A DNA stretch of 64,000 bases from Cupriavidus taiwanensis (GCF_900250075.1 NZ_LT977071.1:1323298-1387297); one strand, 5' to 3'; positions 1-9,941 are shown, numbered from the stretch's first letter. Numbers and translations are program-made. Notes: generated by a model not told the origin, from the letters alone.

Positions 1-1
1 G

Positions 2-514
2 CGCACCGACGTGGCCATCCGCATCGGCCGCCTGAAGGACTCCACGCTGCATAGCCGGCTGATCGGCAACAGCCGGGTGCGCATGCTGGCCAGTCCGGCC
101 TACCTCGACGCGCACGGCCACCCGCGCAAGGCGCAGGATCTCGGCAAGCATGCGCTGCTGGGCTTCAACCAGCCCGAATCGCTGAACGTGTGGCCGATCC
201 TGGGTGCGGACGGAGAGCCCTATCGGATCGAGCCGGCGGTGTGGTCGTCGAGCGGCGAGACGCTCAGGCAGCTGGCGCTGGAGGGCGCGGGGATCGTATG
301 CCTGTCGGACTTCATGACCGCGCAGGATCGCGAGGCGGGCCGGCTGGTGCAGGTGCTGGCGCGCCAGACCCAGGACGTGCGCCAGCCCATCCATGCGGTC
401 TATTACCGCAATACCGCGATCTCCGCGCGGATCGCGTCGTTCGTCGACTATCTGGTCGAAGCGATCGGCGGCAAAGGCGGCGCGCGCCAGGCGGCGGCGT
501 GGACCCAGCCGTGA
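2..514 (+). CDS. LysR-family transcriptional regulator, C-terminal part (cut by window start)
   Basis: This is the effector-binding half of a LysR-type regulator; its helix-turn-helix half lies before the window. The frame is already open at base 2 and reads R-T-D-V-A-I-R-I-G, a usual stretch of the LysR substrate-binding domain, so the GTG at 11 is not taken as a start. About 170 residues are visible, including G-A-G-I-V-C-L-S-D-F, which is typical of the second lobe in CrgA/DmlR-like members. It converges on the next gene with only seven bases between stop codons. Nothing inside the window shows what it controls. Confidence 0.85.
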   Translation, partial: RTDVAIRIGRLKDSTLHSRLIGNSRVRMLASPAYLDAHGHPRKAQDLGKHALLGFNQPESLNVWPILGADGEPYRIEPAVWSSSGETLRQLALEGAGIVCLSDFMTAQDREAGRLVQVLARQTQDVRQPIHAVYYRNTAISARIASFVDYLVEAIGGKGGARQAAAWTQP

Positions 515-521
515 CGATGTC

Positions 522-1430
522 CTAGGCCACCACGAACCTGGGATCCAGCCGCGCCAGCGCAAACGCGCGAGTGTGCGCGACAAAGGCCTTGAGCAGGATC
601 GACGGCGCGCGCTGCGCCGAGAACAGCACCGAAAAGTCGGTGGTCAGCAAGGGGTCGAACATGCGGAAGCAGACCCCGTCGCCCTTGTACTCCAGCGCCG
701 TGATCGGATCGATCAGCGCCACCCCCAGCCCCTCTTCCACGAACGCGCAGATGCTCCACGACACCTGCGTTTCCACCTGCACCTTGCATTCGATACCGTA
801 AGAGGCAAAGAGCGCATCGATCTGCAGCCGCGAGTCGAGCATGCGCGGATGCGACACGAAGCGCTCGCCGGCGAGGTCCGGCGGGCGGATGACTTCCTGG
901 CTGGCCAGCCGGTGCCCCGCCGGGATGGCGCACACCATCCGGGTCGACAGCAGCCGCTCGCCGTGCGTGCTGGGGTGGTTCATCGACAGGATGGCAAAGC
1001 CGACGTCGCAGCGTTGCTCGGTGACCATGTTGACCACCGTGCGCGACGAGTGCGGCAGCATCGTGATCTGGATCTGCTGGTGGTCGGCCATGAACGCCGC
1101 GATCGCGCGCGGCAGGAACGACAGCGCCAGCGCCGGCGCGGCGGCGATCTGCAGCGAGCCGCGCTGCATGTCGCGGATATCGAGCGCGGTCTGCGCGATG
1201 CGGTCGATGCCGACCAGCGAGCGCTGCACTTCCTCGAACAGCGCCTGCGCCTCGGCGGTGGGGTGCAGCCGCCCGCGCATGCGCTCGAACAGGGAAAACC
1301 CTAGCGCCTCTTCAAGATCGGCGATCAGCCGGGTCGTCGCCGGCTGCGAGATGTGGAGCATCTCGGCGGCGCGCGTGACGGTCTGGCAAAGCATGACGGC
1401 CCGGAAGGCCTCGAGCTGGCGGATTTTCAT
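522..1430 (-). CDS. LysR-family regulator, probable regulator of the adjacent ABC importer/oxidase operon
   Basis: A full-length LysR-type regulator of 302 residues. The N-terminal winged helix-turn-helix (about residues 1-60) contains S-Q-P-A-T-T-R-L-I-A-D-L-E, and the rest is a two-lobed effector domain. Its sequence style (M-K-I-R-Q-L-E-A-F-R-A-V, then V-T-R-A-A-E-M-L-H-I-S-Q) resembles the NocR/OccR opine-catabolism branch. That fits its position divergent from an operon with an opine-type importer and opine-oxidase-like enzymes. Regulation of that operon is inferred from the divergent arrangement and from a T-N11-A palindrome 12 bases before its own start. The inducer is unknown. Confidence 0.9.
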   Translation of the reverse strand: MKIRQLEAFRAVMLCQTVTRAAEMLHISQPATTRLIADLEEALGFSLFERMRGRLHPTAEAQALFEEVQRSLVGIDRIAQTALDIRDMQRGSLQIAAAPALALSFLPRAIAAFMADHQQIQITMLPHSSRTVVNMVTEQRCDVGFAILSMNHPSTHGERLLSTRMVCAIPAGHRLASQEVIRPPDLAGERFVSHPRMLDSRLQIDALFASYGIECKVQVETQVSWSICAFVEEGLGVALIDPITALEYKGDGVCFRMFDPLLTTDFSVLFSAQRAPSILLKAFVAHTRAFALARLDPRFVVA

Positions 1431-1441
1431 GCCGCGAGTCT

Positions 1442-1456
1442 ATAACACAATGTTAT
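1442..1456. promoter_or_regulatory. Candidate LysR operator (T-N11-A palindrome)
   Basis: The sequence ATAACA-CAA-TGTTAT is a perfect 6-3-6 inverted repeat and contains the T-N11-A pattern typical of LysR recognition sites. It lies 12 bases upstream of the divergent LysR start and about 160 bases upstream of the importer operon, a normal place for an autoregulatory and activating site. Binding itself is inferred. Confidence 0.5.
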
Positions 1457-1616
1457 TGACGGCCCAAAAAAAAGAATTTTTCACGCGCAGGGCATCCTCC
1501 TAATCTATCCCGACACCGCATGTTTGCGCATGTTCTTCGTTGCGGTGCAACGATAACCACCCTGCATGGTTTTGGGGATCGATGGCAAGTTGACGGTGCA
1601 TAACAGGGAGGAAAGC

Positions 1617-2651
1617 ATGAAACAGCAAGTTCTCGCCGCGGCCGTGGTCGCGTTGTGCGGCACCTCGGCCGCGCTGGCGCAGCAGCCGACGCTCTACGTC
1701 GGTTCGTACGGCGGCTCGACCGAAAAGGTGTTCAAGGAAAAGATCATCCCCGCCTTCGAGACCCGGCATAAGGTCAAGGTGGTCTATGTCGCCGGCAATT
1801 CCACCGACACGCTGGCCAAGCTGCAGGCGCAGAAGGCGCGCCAGGAACTCGACGTGGTGCTGCTCGACGACGGCCCGATGTACCAGGCGCTGCAGCTGGG
1901 CTTCTGCGATGCCGTCAAGGATGCGCCGGTCTACAAGGACCTCTACCCGCTGGCGAAGCTGGGCGACAACAAGGCCACCGGCATCGGCGTGGTGGCGACG
2001 GGCCTGGTCTACAACACCGAGGCATTCCGCAAGGCAGGCCTGCCGAAACCGGAATCGTGGGAGGTGCTGGCCGACAGGAAATTCCGCCAGAAGGTCGCGA
2101 TCCCGCCGATCAGCAATACCTACGGGCTGCAGACGCTGATCATGTTCGCCAAGCTGCGCAAGGGCGGCGACCAGAATGTCGAGCCGGGCTTCGCCGCGCT
2201 GACCAAAGAGGTCGGGCCCAACGTGCTGGCCTGGGAGCCGTCGCCGGGCAAGATGACCGAGTTGTTCCAGAACGGCGACGTCACGCTGGCGGTGTGGGGC
2301 AGCGGCCGCGCGCAAAGCCTGAAGGACACCGGCTTCCCGGTGGAATTCGTCTATCCGAAGGAAGGCGCCCCCGCGCTGCTGACCGCCGCCTGCCCGGTGG
2401 TGCAGAGCGACGTGGCCGAGGCCTCGCAGGCCTTTATCCAGTACCTGCTCACGCCCGAGGTGCAAACCGTGCTGGCCGACAGCCAGGGCTGGGGACCGGT
2501 CAATGCCAGGGTCAAGCTCGAACCGAAGGTGGCCGCCAAGGTGCCGTACGGCAAGGCCCAGATCGAGGCGCTGCTGCCGACCAACTGGACCGTGGTCAAC
2601 GAGAAGCGTGCCGAGTGGACCAACCGCTGGAACCGCACGGTCGAGCGCTGA
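1617..2651 (+). CDS. ABC transporter periplasmic substrate-binding protein (polyamine/opine type)
   Basis: A periplasmic solute-binding protein of 344 residues (family 1, PotD/spermidine-putrescine-like) that would capture the substrate for the ABC importer encoded next. The ATG at 1617 is chosen because GGGAGGAAAG precedes it and a signal peptide follows at once (K-Q-Q-V-L, a hydrophobic stretch, then A-L-A-Q). An upstream ATG at 1566 would add 17 non-signal residues. The mature part carries L-Y-V-G-S-Y-G-G-S and the later V-W-G-S-G-R-A-Q block. It is the first gene of a co-directional run ending with RidA at 9941. The ligand is not readable; an amine or opine-like amino acid is inferred from the enzymes downstream. 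Confidence 0.88.
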   Translation: MKQQVLAAAVVALCGTSAALAQQPTLYVGSYGGSTEKVFKEKIIPAFETRHKVKVVYVAGNSTDTLAKLQAQKARQELDVVLLDDGPMYQALQLGFCDAVKDAPVYKDLYPLAKLGDNKATGIGVVATGLVYNTEAFRKAGLPKPESWEVLADRKFRQKVAIPPISNTYGLQTLIMFAKLRKGGDQNVEPGFAALTKEVGPNVLAWEPSPGKMTELFQNGDVTLAVWGSGRAQSLKDTGFPVEFVYPKEGAPALLTAACPVVQSDVAEASQAFIQYLLTPEVQTVLADSQGWGPVNARVKLEPKVAAKVPYGKAQIEALLPTNWTVVNEKRAEWTNRWNRTVER

Positions 2652-2719
2652 GCAGGCGCGCCAGCGGCACCCCGCCCCCACTGCCCCACGATCGCCACCA
2701 CGACTGCCCCCGCAAAACC

Positions 2720-3791
<1,072 letters not shown>

Positions 3792-3799
<8 letters not shown>

Positions 3800-4715
3800 T
3801 ACCGCCACTTCCAACCTTGCAGGCGCGCACGCGATGGCGCCACGCCTGCCGCGCAGGCCGTTTGCCGGCGCGGCCCCGTGGCTGCTGTCGGGCCCGGCCC
3901 TGCTGCTGTTCTGCGCGATGCTGCTGGTGCCGCTGCTGCTCACGGGCCTGCTGTCGCTGCACGCCTTCGACGGCACCCGCGGCGTGGTGCCGGCGATGAC
4001 CGCGGCCAATTATCTCGAGATCCTCGGCGACAGCTATTACCACGAGATCTTCCTGCGCACGGCCGGCATGGCACTGGCGGTAACGGTGCTTGCGGTGGTG
4101 TTCGGCGTGCCCGAGACCCTGATCCTGTCGCGCATGCGCAGTCCGTGGCGCGGCCTCTTCCTGATCGTGATCCTCGGGCCGCTGCTGATCTCGGTGGTGG
4201 TGCGCACGCTGGGCTGGGCCATCCTGATGGGCAACAACGGCCTGATCAACGAGACCCTGCAGTGGCTGGGCCTGGTCGATGCGCCGGTGAAGCTGGTGTT
4301 TACGCAGGCCGGCGTGATCATCGCGCTGACGCACGTGATGATGCCGTTCATGGTGATCTCGGTATGGGCCTCGCTGCAGAAGCTGGACCCGCAGGTCGAG
4401 CAGGCCGGCCAGGCCTTCGGCGCCCCGCCCTTCACGGTGTTCCGCCGCGTGATCCTGCCGCAGATCCTGCCGGGCATCCTGTCGGGCAGCATCATCGTGT
4501 TCGCGCTGTCGGCCTCGGCCTTCGCCACCCCGGCCATCCTCGGCGGGCGGCGGCTAAAGGTGGTGGCCACCGCCGCCTACGACGAATTCCTGAACACGCT
4601 CAACTGGCCGCTCGGCGCCGCCATCGCGGTGCTGCTGCTGATTGCCAACGTGATCGTCATCGTCGGCTGCAACCGGCTGGTGGAGCGCCGCTTCCGCCCG
4701 GTCTTCGAAGCCTGA
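3792..4715 (+). CDS. ABC transporter permease (PotB-like)
   Basis: An inner-membrane permease of 307 residues. A cytoplasmic N-terminus of about 30 residues is followed by a first hydrophobic helix near residues 34-56 and about five more. The coupling loop that docks to the ATPase is visible as E-Q-A-G-Q-A-F-G-A, with F-R-R-V-I-L-P just after it, matching the binding-protein-dependent permease consensus E-A-A-x3-G. It overlaps the ATPase gene by eight bases and is 12 bases before the second permease. Length and order match PotB of spermidine/putrescine importers. Substrate specificity cannot be told from this subunit. Confidence 0.92.
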
Positions 4716-4727
4716 GGAGCTGATGCC

Positions 4728-5522
4728 ATGCGCAAGAACGGTCCCCTGTCCCTGCTGTACCACGCCTTCTTTATCGCCTTCATGGTGGCGCCGCTGCTGG
4801 TGGTGGTCGCGGTGTCCTTCACCGGCAAGGGCTATATCTCGATGCCCACCGACGGGCTCTCGCTGCGCTGGTTCCGCGCCATTGCGGATGCGCACGAAAT
4901 CGTCGATGCGATCTGGCTGTCGCTGACGCTCGGCCTGGTCAGCGCCACCATCGCGGTGGCGCTGGCGGTGCCCGCCGCGCTGGCGCTGATCCGCCATCGC
5001 TTCCCCGGCCGCGGCGCGCTGATGGCCTTCTTCCTGTCGCCGCTGATGATCCCGCACGTGGTGCTGGGGGTGGCCTTCCTGCGCTTCTTCACCACGCTGG
5101 GCGTGACCGGGTCGTTCTTCTGGCTTGCGCTGACGCACGTGGTGGTGGTCATGCCCTACGCGCTGCGCCTGGTGCTGGCCGCCGCCACGGGGCTCGACCG
5201 CGATGCCGAGCGTGCCGCGCTCTCGCTCGGCGCCAGCCGCTTCACGGCGTTCCGCCGCGTGGTGCTGCCGCTGATCCTGCCCGGCGTGGTGGGCGGCTGG
5301 ATGCTGTCGTTCATCCAGAGCTTCGACGAGCTGACCATGACCGTCTTCGTCGCCACGCCGGGCACCACCACGCTGCCGGTGGCGATGTACAACCAGATCG
5401 CCCAGACCATCGATCCGCTGGTGGCCTCGGTGTCCACGGTGCTGATCGTCGGCACGCTGGTGCTGATGGTGCTGCTGGACCGCATCGTCGGCCTCGACCG
5501 CGTGCTGATCGGCAAGAACTGA
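4728..5522 (+). CDS. ABC transporter permease (PotC-like)
   Basis: The second inner-membrane permease of the importer has 264 residues. It starts with a short cytoplasmic tail and a helix near residues 10-30 and has about six helices in all. The coupling loop reads E-R-A-A-L-S-L-G-A-S, followed by F-R-R-V-V-L-P, so it should pair with the same ATPase as its neighbour. The preceding gene ends 12 bases earlier with GAGGAG between, a clear ribosome binding site. The next gene starts 12 bases after its stop. PotC is the closest well-known relative by size and order. Confidence 0.92.
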   Translation: MRKNGPLSLLYHAFFIAFMVAPLLVVVAVSFTGKGYISMPTDGLSLRWFRAIADAHEIVDAIWLSLTLGLVSATIAVALAVPAALALIRHRFPGRGALMAFFLSPLMIPHVVLGVAFLRFFTTLGVTGSFFWLALTHVVVVMPYALRLVLAAATGLDRDAERAALSLGASRFTAFRRVVLPLILPGVVGGWMLSFIQSFDELTMTVFVATPGTTTLPVAMYNQIAQTIDPLVASVSTVLIVGTLVLMVLLDRIVGLDRVLIGKN

Positions 5523-5534
5523 ACTTCGACTGAC

Positions 5535-6671
5535 ATGACCACATCCGATCTGATCGTGATTGGCGGCGGCCTGGTCGGCACCGCCATCGCCTACGGCGCC
5601 GCCGGGCACGGCCTGCGCGTCACCGTGCTGGACGAAGGCGACGACGCCCTGCGCGCCTCGCGCGGCAACTTCGGCCTGGTCTGGGTCCAGGGCAAGGGCC
5701 TGGGCATGGCGCCCTACGCGCGCTGGACACTGGGCTCGGCGCGGCTGTGGCCGCAGCTGCGCGATGCGCTGCGCGACGAGACCGGCATCGACGTGTGCCT
5801 GCGCCAGCCCGGCGGCTTCCACCTGTGCTTTTCCGAGGCGGACATAGCGGAGCGCCGACAACGCCTGCAAAGCATCCAGGACGCGCTGCACGGCGACTAT
5901 CCGTTCGAGATGCTCGACCACAGTGAACTCGCGCAACGGCTGCCCGGCGTGGGCCCGGAGGTGGTCGGCGCCAGCTATACGCCGATGGACGGGCACACCA
6001 ATCCGCTCAAGCTGCTGCGCGCGCTGCATGCCGCCTGCCAGCGGCGTGGCGTGCGTATCGTCGGCCGGCATGGCGCGCACTCGATCACGCCTGAAGCGGG
6101 CGGCTTTACGGTCCATGCGGGCGAAGGCTGCCAGGTGCGCTTTGCCGCGCCGCGCGTGGTGCTGGCCGCCGGCCTCGGCAACCGCAAGCTCGCCGCGGAG
6201 GTCGGCCTGCACGCGCCGGTGGCACCGAACCGTGGCCAGGTCCTGATCGGGGAGCGCGCCACGCGCTTCCTGGACTTCCCCACCACCTACGTGCGCCAGA
6301 CCGACGAAGGCACGATCCAGCTCGGCGACTCGATGGAAGACGTCGGCTTCGACGACGGCACCACCGCCGGCGTGCTCGCCGACATTGCGCGCCGCGGCGT
6401 GCGCAGCTTCCCCGCGCTGGCCGGCCTGAAGCTGGTGCGCGCCTGGGGCGCGCTGCGCGTGATGAGCCCCGACGGCTATCCGATCTACCAGGAAAGCCCG
6501 ACCTGTCCCGGCGCCTTTGTCACCACCTGCCACAGCGGCGTCACGCTGGCCGCGGCGCACGCACTGCGCGTCGCTCCTTGGATAGCCGGCGGCGAGCGAC
6601 CGCAGGAGGTCGACGTATTCACTGGCGACCGCTTCCTGAACTCCAACCAGACCTTCCACCATGCCCACTGA
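5535..6671 (+). CDS. FAD-dependent oxidoreductase, DAO family (opine-oxidase/HcnC-like subunit, copy 1)
   Basis: A flavoprotein of 378 residues in the D-amino-acid-oxidase (DAO/DadA) fold. It opens with the dinucleotide-binding motif I-G-G-G-L-V-G (about residues 8-14) and ends with a glycine-rich block (C-H-S-G-V-T-L-A-A) typical of amine/amino-acid oxidases. It probably oxidises a C-N bond of an amino or imino acid. Its last 11 bases overlap the [2Fe-2S] gene. A second DAO-family gene lies at 8385 in the same operon, so the complex may use either subunit or both. Opine oxidase, D-hydroxyproline dehydrogenase and HcnABC are the nearest known architectures; the real substrate is not known. 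Confidence 0.85.
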   Translation: MTTSDLIVIGGGLVGTAIAYGAAGHGLRVTVLDEGDDALRASRGNFGLVWVQGKGLGMAPYARWTLGSARLWPQLRDALRDETGIDVCLRQPGGFHLCFSEADIAERRQRLQSIQDALHGDYPFEMLDHSELAQRLPGVGPEVVGASYTPMDGHTNPLKLLRALHAACQRRGVRIVGRHGAHSITPEAGGFTVHAGEGCQVRFAAPRVVLAAGLGNRKLAAEVGLHAPVAPNRGQVLIGERATRFLDFPTTYVRQTDEGTIQLGDSMEDVGFDDGTTAGVLADIARRGVRSFPALAGLKLVRAWGALRVMSPDGYPIYQESPTCPGAFVTTCHSGVTLAAAHALRVAPWIAGGERPQEVDVFTGDRFLNSNQTFHHAH

Positions 6672-7023
6672 TCGCCTGTTCAAGCGGCGTGCCACCTCCG
6701 GCACCGGCGCGGATACCGTCACCATCGAATTCAACGGCGCGCCGCTGCGCGTGCCGGCCGGTTGCAGCGTTGCCGCGGCGCTGCTGGCCAGCGGCGTGAC
6801 TCGCCTGCGCAACTCGCCGGTCAGCGGCGAGCCGCGCGCGCCGTATTGCATGATGGGCGTCTGCTTCGAATGCCTGATGGAGATCGACGGGCAGCCCAGC
6901 CGGCAAAGCTGCCTGGTGACCGTGCGCGAAGGCATGCGCGTGCACACGCAGGACGGCGCGCGCACCCTGCCCTTGCCCGCGCCGGTAGCGGCTGGCCACG
7001 CTCCGGAGGTGGCCCATGGCTGA
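6661..7023 (+). CDS. [2Fe-2S] ferredoxin-like subunit of the oxidase complex (HcnA-like)
   Basis: A small iron-sulfur protein of 120 residues of the Fer2_4 type. Cysteines are arranged as C-M-M-G-V-C-F-E-C with a further cysteine after about 13 residues (R-Q-S-C-L-V-T), the usual [2Fe-2S] ligand set. The N-terminal half has the beta-grasp pattern (V-T-I-E-F-N-G-A-P-L-R-V-P). It overlaps the gene before it by 11 bases and the gene after it by eight, so all three are probably translated together. In HcnABC and D-hydroxyproline dehydrogenase this subunit carries electrons within the flavoprotein complex; that role is assumed here by homology. Confidence 0.88.
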   Translation: MPTDRLFKRRATSGTGADTVTIEFNGAPLRVPAGCSVAAALLASGVTRLRNSPVSGEPRAPYCMMGVCFECLMEIDGQPSRQSCLVTVREGMRVHTQDGARTLPLPAPVAAGHAPEVAHG

Positions 7024-8395
7024 GCGTGACGTCGACATCGCCATCATTGGCGCCGGCCCGGCCGGCATGGCGGCCGCGGTGGCCGCCGCCGCCAGCGGCG
7101 CGCGCGTGGCCCTGCTGGACGAGCAGGAAGCCTGCGGCGGCCAGATCTACCGCGCCATCGAGAGCGCGCCACCGGAACGACTGCGCATCCTCGGCCCCGA
7201 CTACGCCGCCGGCCGCGCGCTGGCGGACCGCTTCGCCGCCAGCGGCGCGCAGCACATCACCGGTGCCGCGGTGTGGCAGGTCACGCGCGAGCACGCCGTG
7301 CATTACCTGCGCCAGGGCCGCGTTGCGACCCTGCAGGCGCGGCAGGTGATTCTCTGCACCGGGGCCATGGAGCGCCCCTTCCCCATCCCTGGCTGGACGC
7401 TGCCCGGCGTGCTGACCGCCGGCGCCGCGCAGATCCTGCTCAAGAGCGCCGACGTGGTGCCGGCCGAACCGGTGGTGCTGGCCGGCTGCGGCCCGCTGCT
7501 CTACCTGCTCGGCTGGCAATACGTGCGCGCCGGCGTGCCGATCCGCGCCATCGTCGACACCACCGACGGTGCCGACTACCAGCGCGCGCTGGCCCATCTG
7601 GGCGGGGCCCTTGCAGGCTGGCGCTACCTGAGGAAAGGCCTGGCGCTGATGCGCACCCTCAAGCGTAGCGGCGTGCCGTTCTACAAGGGGGCCACGGACC
7701 TGTCGGTCGAGGGCGACGAGGCGGTGCGGGCGCTGCGTTTCACCAGTCGCGGGCAATCGCACCGCATTGCCACGCAGGCCGTGCTGCTGCACCAGGGCGT
7801 GGTCCCCAACACCCAGTTCAGCTGGGCGCTGCGCGCGGCGCACCGCTGGGACGACACGCAGTTGTGCTGGCAGCCGGTGGTGGATGACTGGGGCGCGCTC
7901 GACCTGCCGGGCATCTTCGTCGCCGGCGATGGCCGCGGCATCGGCGGCGCCGTTGCCGCCGCACTGCAAGGCGAGCTGGCTGGCTTGGCCGCGGCCCATA
8001 ACGTCGGCCGCGTCGACGCCGCGCAACGCGACCGCCAGGCCGCGCCGCTGCGCGCCGCGCTGCGCTCGCACCTGAGCATCCGGCCCTTCCTCGATGCGCT
8101 GTACCGCCCCAAGCCGGCCAATCGCGTGCCGGCGGACGACGTGGTGGTCTGCCGCTGCGAGGAAGTGACCGCCGGCGCCATCCGCGGCTTCGTCGCCCTG
8201 GGTTGCAGCGGGCCCAACCAGGCCAAGTCGTTCGGCCGCTGCGGCATGGGGCCGTGCCAGGGGCGCCAGTGCGGATTGACGGTCACCGAGATCATCGCCG
8301 ACGCGCGCGGCGTACCGCCGCAGCAGGTCGGCTACTACCGCATCCGTCCGCCGGTCAAGCCGGTCACGCTCGGAGAACTGGCCAATGAAGGATGA
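7016..8395 (+). CDS. FAD/NAD(P)-binding oxidoreductase with BFD-like [2Fe-2S] domain (HcnB/OoxA-like subunit)
   Basis: A flavoprotein of 459 residues with a pyridine-nucleotide-disulfide oxidoreductase fold. The first GxGxxG is G-A-G-P-A-G near residue 12, and a second nucleotide site occurs around residue 160 (L-A-G-C-G-P-L-L-Y). The C-terminal 80 or so residues form a bacterioferredoxin-associated type [2Fe-2S] domain with C-R-C-E-E-V at its start and C-G-M-G-P-C-Q-G-R-Q-C near its end. This combination is diagnostic for the larger subunit of opine oxidases, HcnB and the D-hydroxyproline dehydrogenase alpha subunit. It overlaps both neighbours by a few bases. It should accept electrons from one or both DAO-type subunits. 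Confidence 0.9.
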   Translation: MAERDVDIAIIGAGPAGMAAAVAAAASGARVALLDEQEACGGQIYRAIESAPPERLRILGPDYAAGRALADRFAASGAQHITGAAVWQVTREHAVHYLRQGRVATLQARQVILCTGAMERPFPIPGWTLPGVLTAGAAQILLKSADVVPAEPVVLAGCGPLLYLLGWQYVRAGVPIRAIVDTTDGADYQRALAHLGGALAGWRYLRKGLALMRTLKRSGVPFYKGATDLSVEGDEAVRALRFTSRGQSHRIATQAVLLHQGVVPNTQFSWALRAAHRWDDTQLCWQPVVDDWGALDLPGIFVAGDGRGIGGAVAAALQGELAGLAAAHNVGRVDAAQRDRQAAPLRAALRSHLSIRPFLDALYRPKPANRVPADDVVVCRCEEVTAGAIRGFVALGCSGPNQAKSFGRCGMGPCQGRQCGLTVTEIIADARGVPPQQVGYYRIRPPVKPVTLGELANEG

Positions 8396-9542
8396 CAGCG
8401 GGGCCGATGCCGACGCGATCGTCATCGGCGGCGGATTGCAGGGCACCTCGAGCGCGCTGCACCTCGCGCGCAAGGGCTTGCGCGTGACGCTGCTCGAGGC
8501 CGAGTATTGCGGCCGGCATGCGTCGGGGGTCAACGCCGGCGGCGTGCGCACGCTGGGGCGCCACATGGCCGAGATTCCGCTGGCACTGGCTTCGCTCGAG
8601 CTCTGGCACCGGCTGGCGGACCTGACCGGCGACGACGCCGGCTTCGTCCCCAGCGGCCAGCTGAAAGTGGCCGAGACCGACGCCGAGCTGGAGGTGCTGC
8701 GCCGGCGCGTGGCGCAGCTCGAGGCCCTGGGCTTTACCCACGAAACGCTGGTCGACGCCCACACGGTACGTGCCCTGGTCCCGTCGATCGCACCCCATGT
8801 CACCGGCGCGATCTGGGCAAGCCGCGACGGCCATGCGCTGCCCTACCGCGCGGTCACCGCATTCCGCCGCGCCGCCGAAGCGGCCGGCGCCGCCATCCAC
8901 GAAGCCACTCCCGCCGAACGCCTGGAATACGCGCGCGGCCGCTGGCACGTACACACGCCGCGCGGCGTGTTCCGCGCGCAGCGGCTGGTGAACGCGGCCG
9001 GCGCCTGGGCCGGCGCCTTCGCCGCTCAGCTCGGCGAGCCGGTGCCGGTCGAAGCCGGCGGACTGATGCTGATGATCACCCACCGCGTGGCGCCGTTCGT
9101 CAGGCCGGTGCTGGGCGCGACCGGGCGCGCGCTGTCGTTCAAGCAGTTCGGCAACGGCACCGTGCTGATCGGCGGCGGCCTGCGCTGCGCCGCCGACGCC
9201 CAGGCCCGGCATGGCGAAGTCGACATGCTCGGGCTCGGCACCAGCGCGCAGACCGTCACCGCGCTGTTCCCGCATCTGGGCCCACTGGGCATCAATCGCG
9301 CGTGGGCCGGGGTCGAGGCCTTCCTGCCAGACCAGATACCGGTGATCGGACCGAGCCGGTCGGCACCGGGCGTGGTCCATGCCTTCGGTTTCTCCGCGCA
9401 TGGCTTCGAACTGGGGCCGATCGTGGGACAGATCGTCGCCGACCTCGTCACCGAGGGCCGCTCCACCCTGCCGATCGAGGCCTTTGCCATCGACCGTTTC
9501 GACAAACCCCGCAGTGCCACGGCCGGCGCGCTGCGCGACTAG
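8385..9542 (+). CDS. FAD-dependent oxidoreductase, DAO family (opine-oxidase/HcnC-like subunit, copy 2)
   Basis: The second DAO-family flavoprotein of the operon, 385 residues. It begins with the FAD site V-I-G-G-G-L-Q-G-T and has G-R-H-A-S-G-V-N-A-G-G-V-R in the substrate-side region, as in sarcosine/glycine/D-amino-acid oxidases. The C-terminal part carries F-G-F-S-A-H-G-F-E-L-G-P, the conserved FAD-contacting segment of this fold. It overlaps the preceding HcnB-like gene by 11 bases, the arrangement expected of a true partner subunit. It differs clearly from copy 1 at 5535, so the two are diverged paralogues and not a recent duplication. The product is expected to be an imine or keto acid. 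Confidence 0.88.
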   Translation: MKDDSGADADAIVIGGGLQGTSSALHLARKGLRVTLLEAEYCGRHASGVNAGGVRTLGRHMAEIPLALASLELWHRLADLTGDDAGFVPSGQLKVAETDAELEVLRRRVAQLEALGFTHETLVDAHTVRALVPSIAPHVTGAIWASRDGHALPYRAVTAFRRAAEAAGAAIHEATPAERLEYARGRWHVHTPRGVFRAQRLVNAAGAWAGAFAAQLGEPVPVEAGGLMLMITHRVAPFVRPVLGATGRALSFKQFGNGTVLIGGGLRCAADAQARHGEVDMLGLGTSAQTVTALFPHLGPLGINRAWAGVEAFLPDQIPVIGPSRSAPGVVHAFGFSAHGFELGPIVGQIVADLVTEGRSTLPIEAFAIDRFDKPRSATAGALRD

Positions 9543-9587
9543 CTTCCAGCCGGCTCCCTATCCAACTTTTTTCCCGAGGTCATACGG

Positions 9588-9941
9588 ATGAGCAATATCC
9601 AGCGCTTCCAGTCCACCAAACGTCTTTCCCGCCTCGTCGTGCATAACGGCGTGGTGTACGTGGCCGGCGTCACGGCCACCGATCCTTCCGGCGATATCGG
9701 CGCGCAAACGCGCGATGTGCTGGAGAAGATCGACGGCTACCTCGCCAGCGTCGGCAGCGACCGCAGCCGGCTGCTCTCGGCGCAGATCTGGCTCAAGGAT
9801 ATCGACCAGGATTTCGCCGGCATGAACGCTGCCTGGGAAGCGTGGATCCCCGAGGACGCGGTCCCCACGCGTGCCACCTGCGAGGCCCGGCTGGCGCGGC
9901 CGGAACTGCTGGTGGAGATCATCGTGACAGCGGCGGTCTGA
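9588..9941 (+). CDS. RidA-family (YjgF) enamine/imine deaminase
   Basis: A 117-residue member of the RidA/YjgF/YER057c family. It keeps the C-terminal block (P-T-R-A-T-C-E-A-R-L-A) with the arginine that binds the carboxylate of substrates, then E-I-I-V-T-A-A at the end. RidA proteins hydrolyse reactive 2-imino acids and enamines to keto acids and ammonia in the cytosol. As last gene of the oxidase operon it would clear imine products of the two flavoproteins, which supports an amino- or imino-acid substrate. The ATG at 9588 follows a CCGAGG ribosome binding site, 45 bases after the preceding stop. Confidence 0.93.
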   Translation: MSNIQRFQSTKRLSRLVVHNGVVYVAGVTATDPSGDIGAQTRDVLEKIDGYLASVGSDRSRLLSAQIWLKDIDQDFAGMNAAWEAWIPEDAVPTRATCEARLARPELLVEIIVTAAV

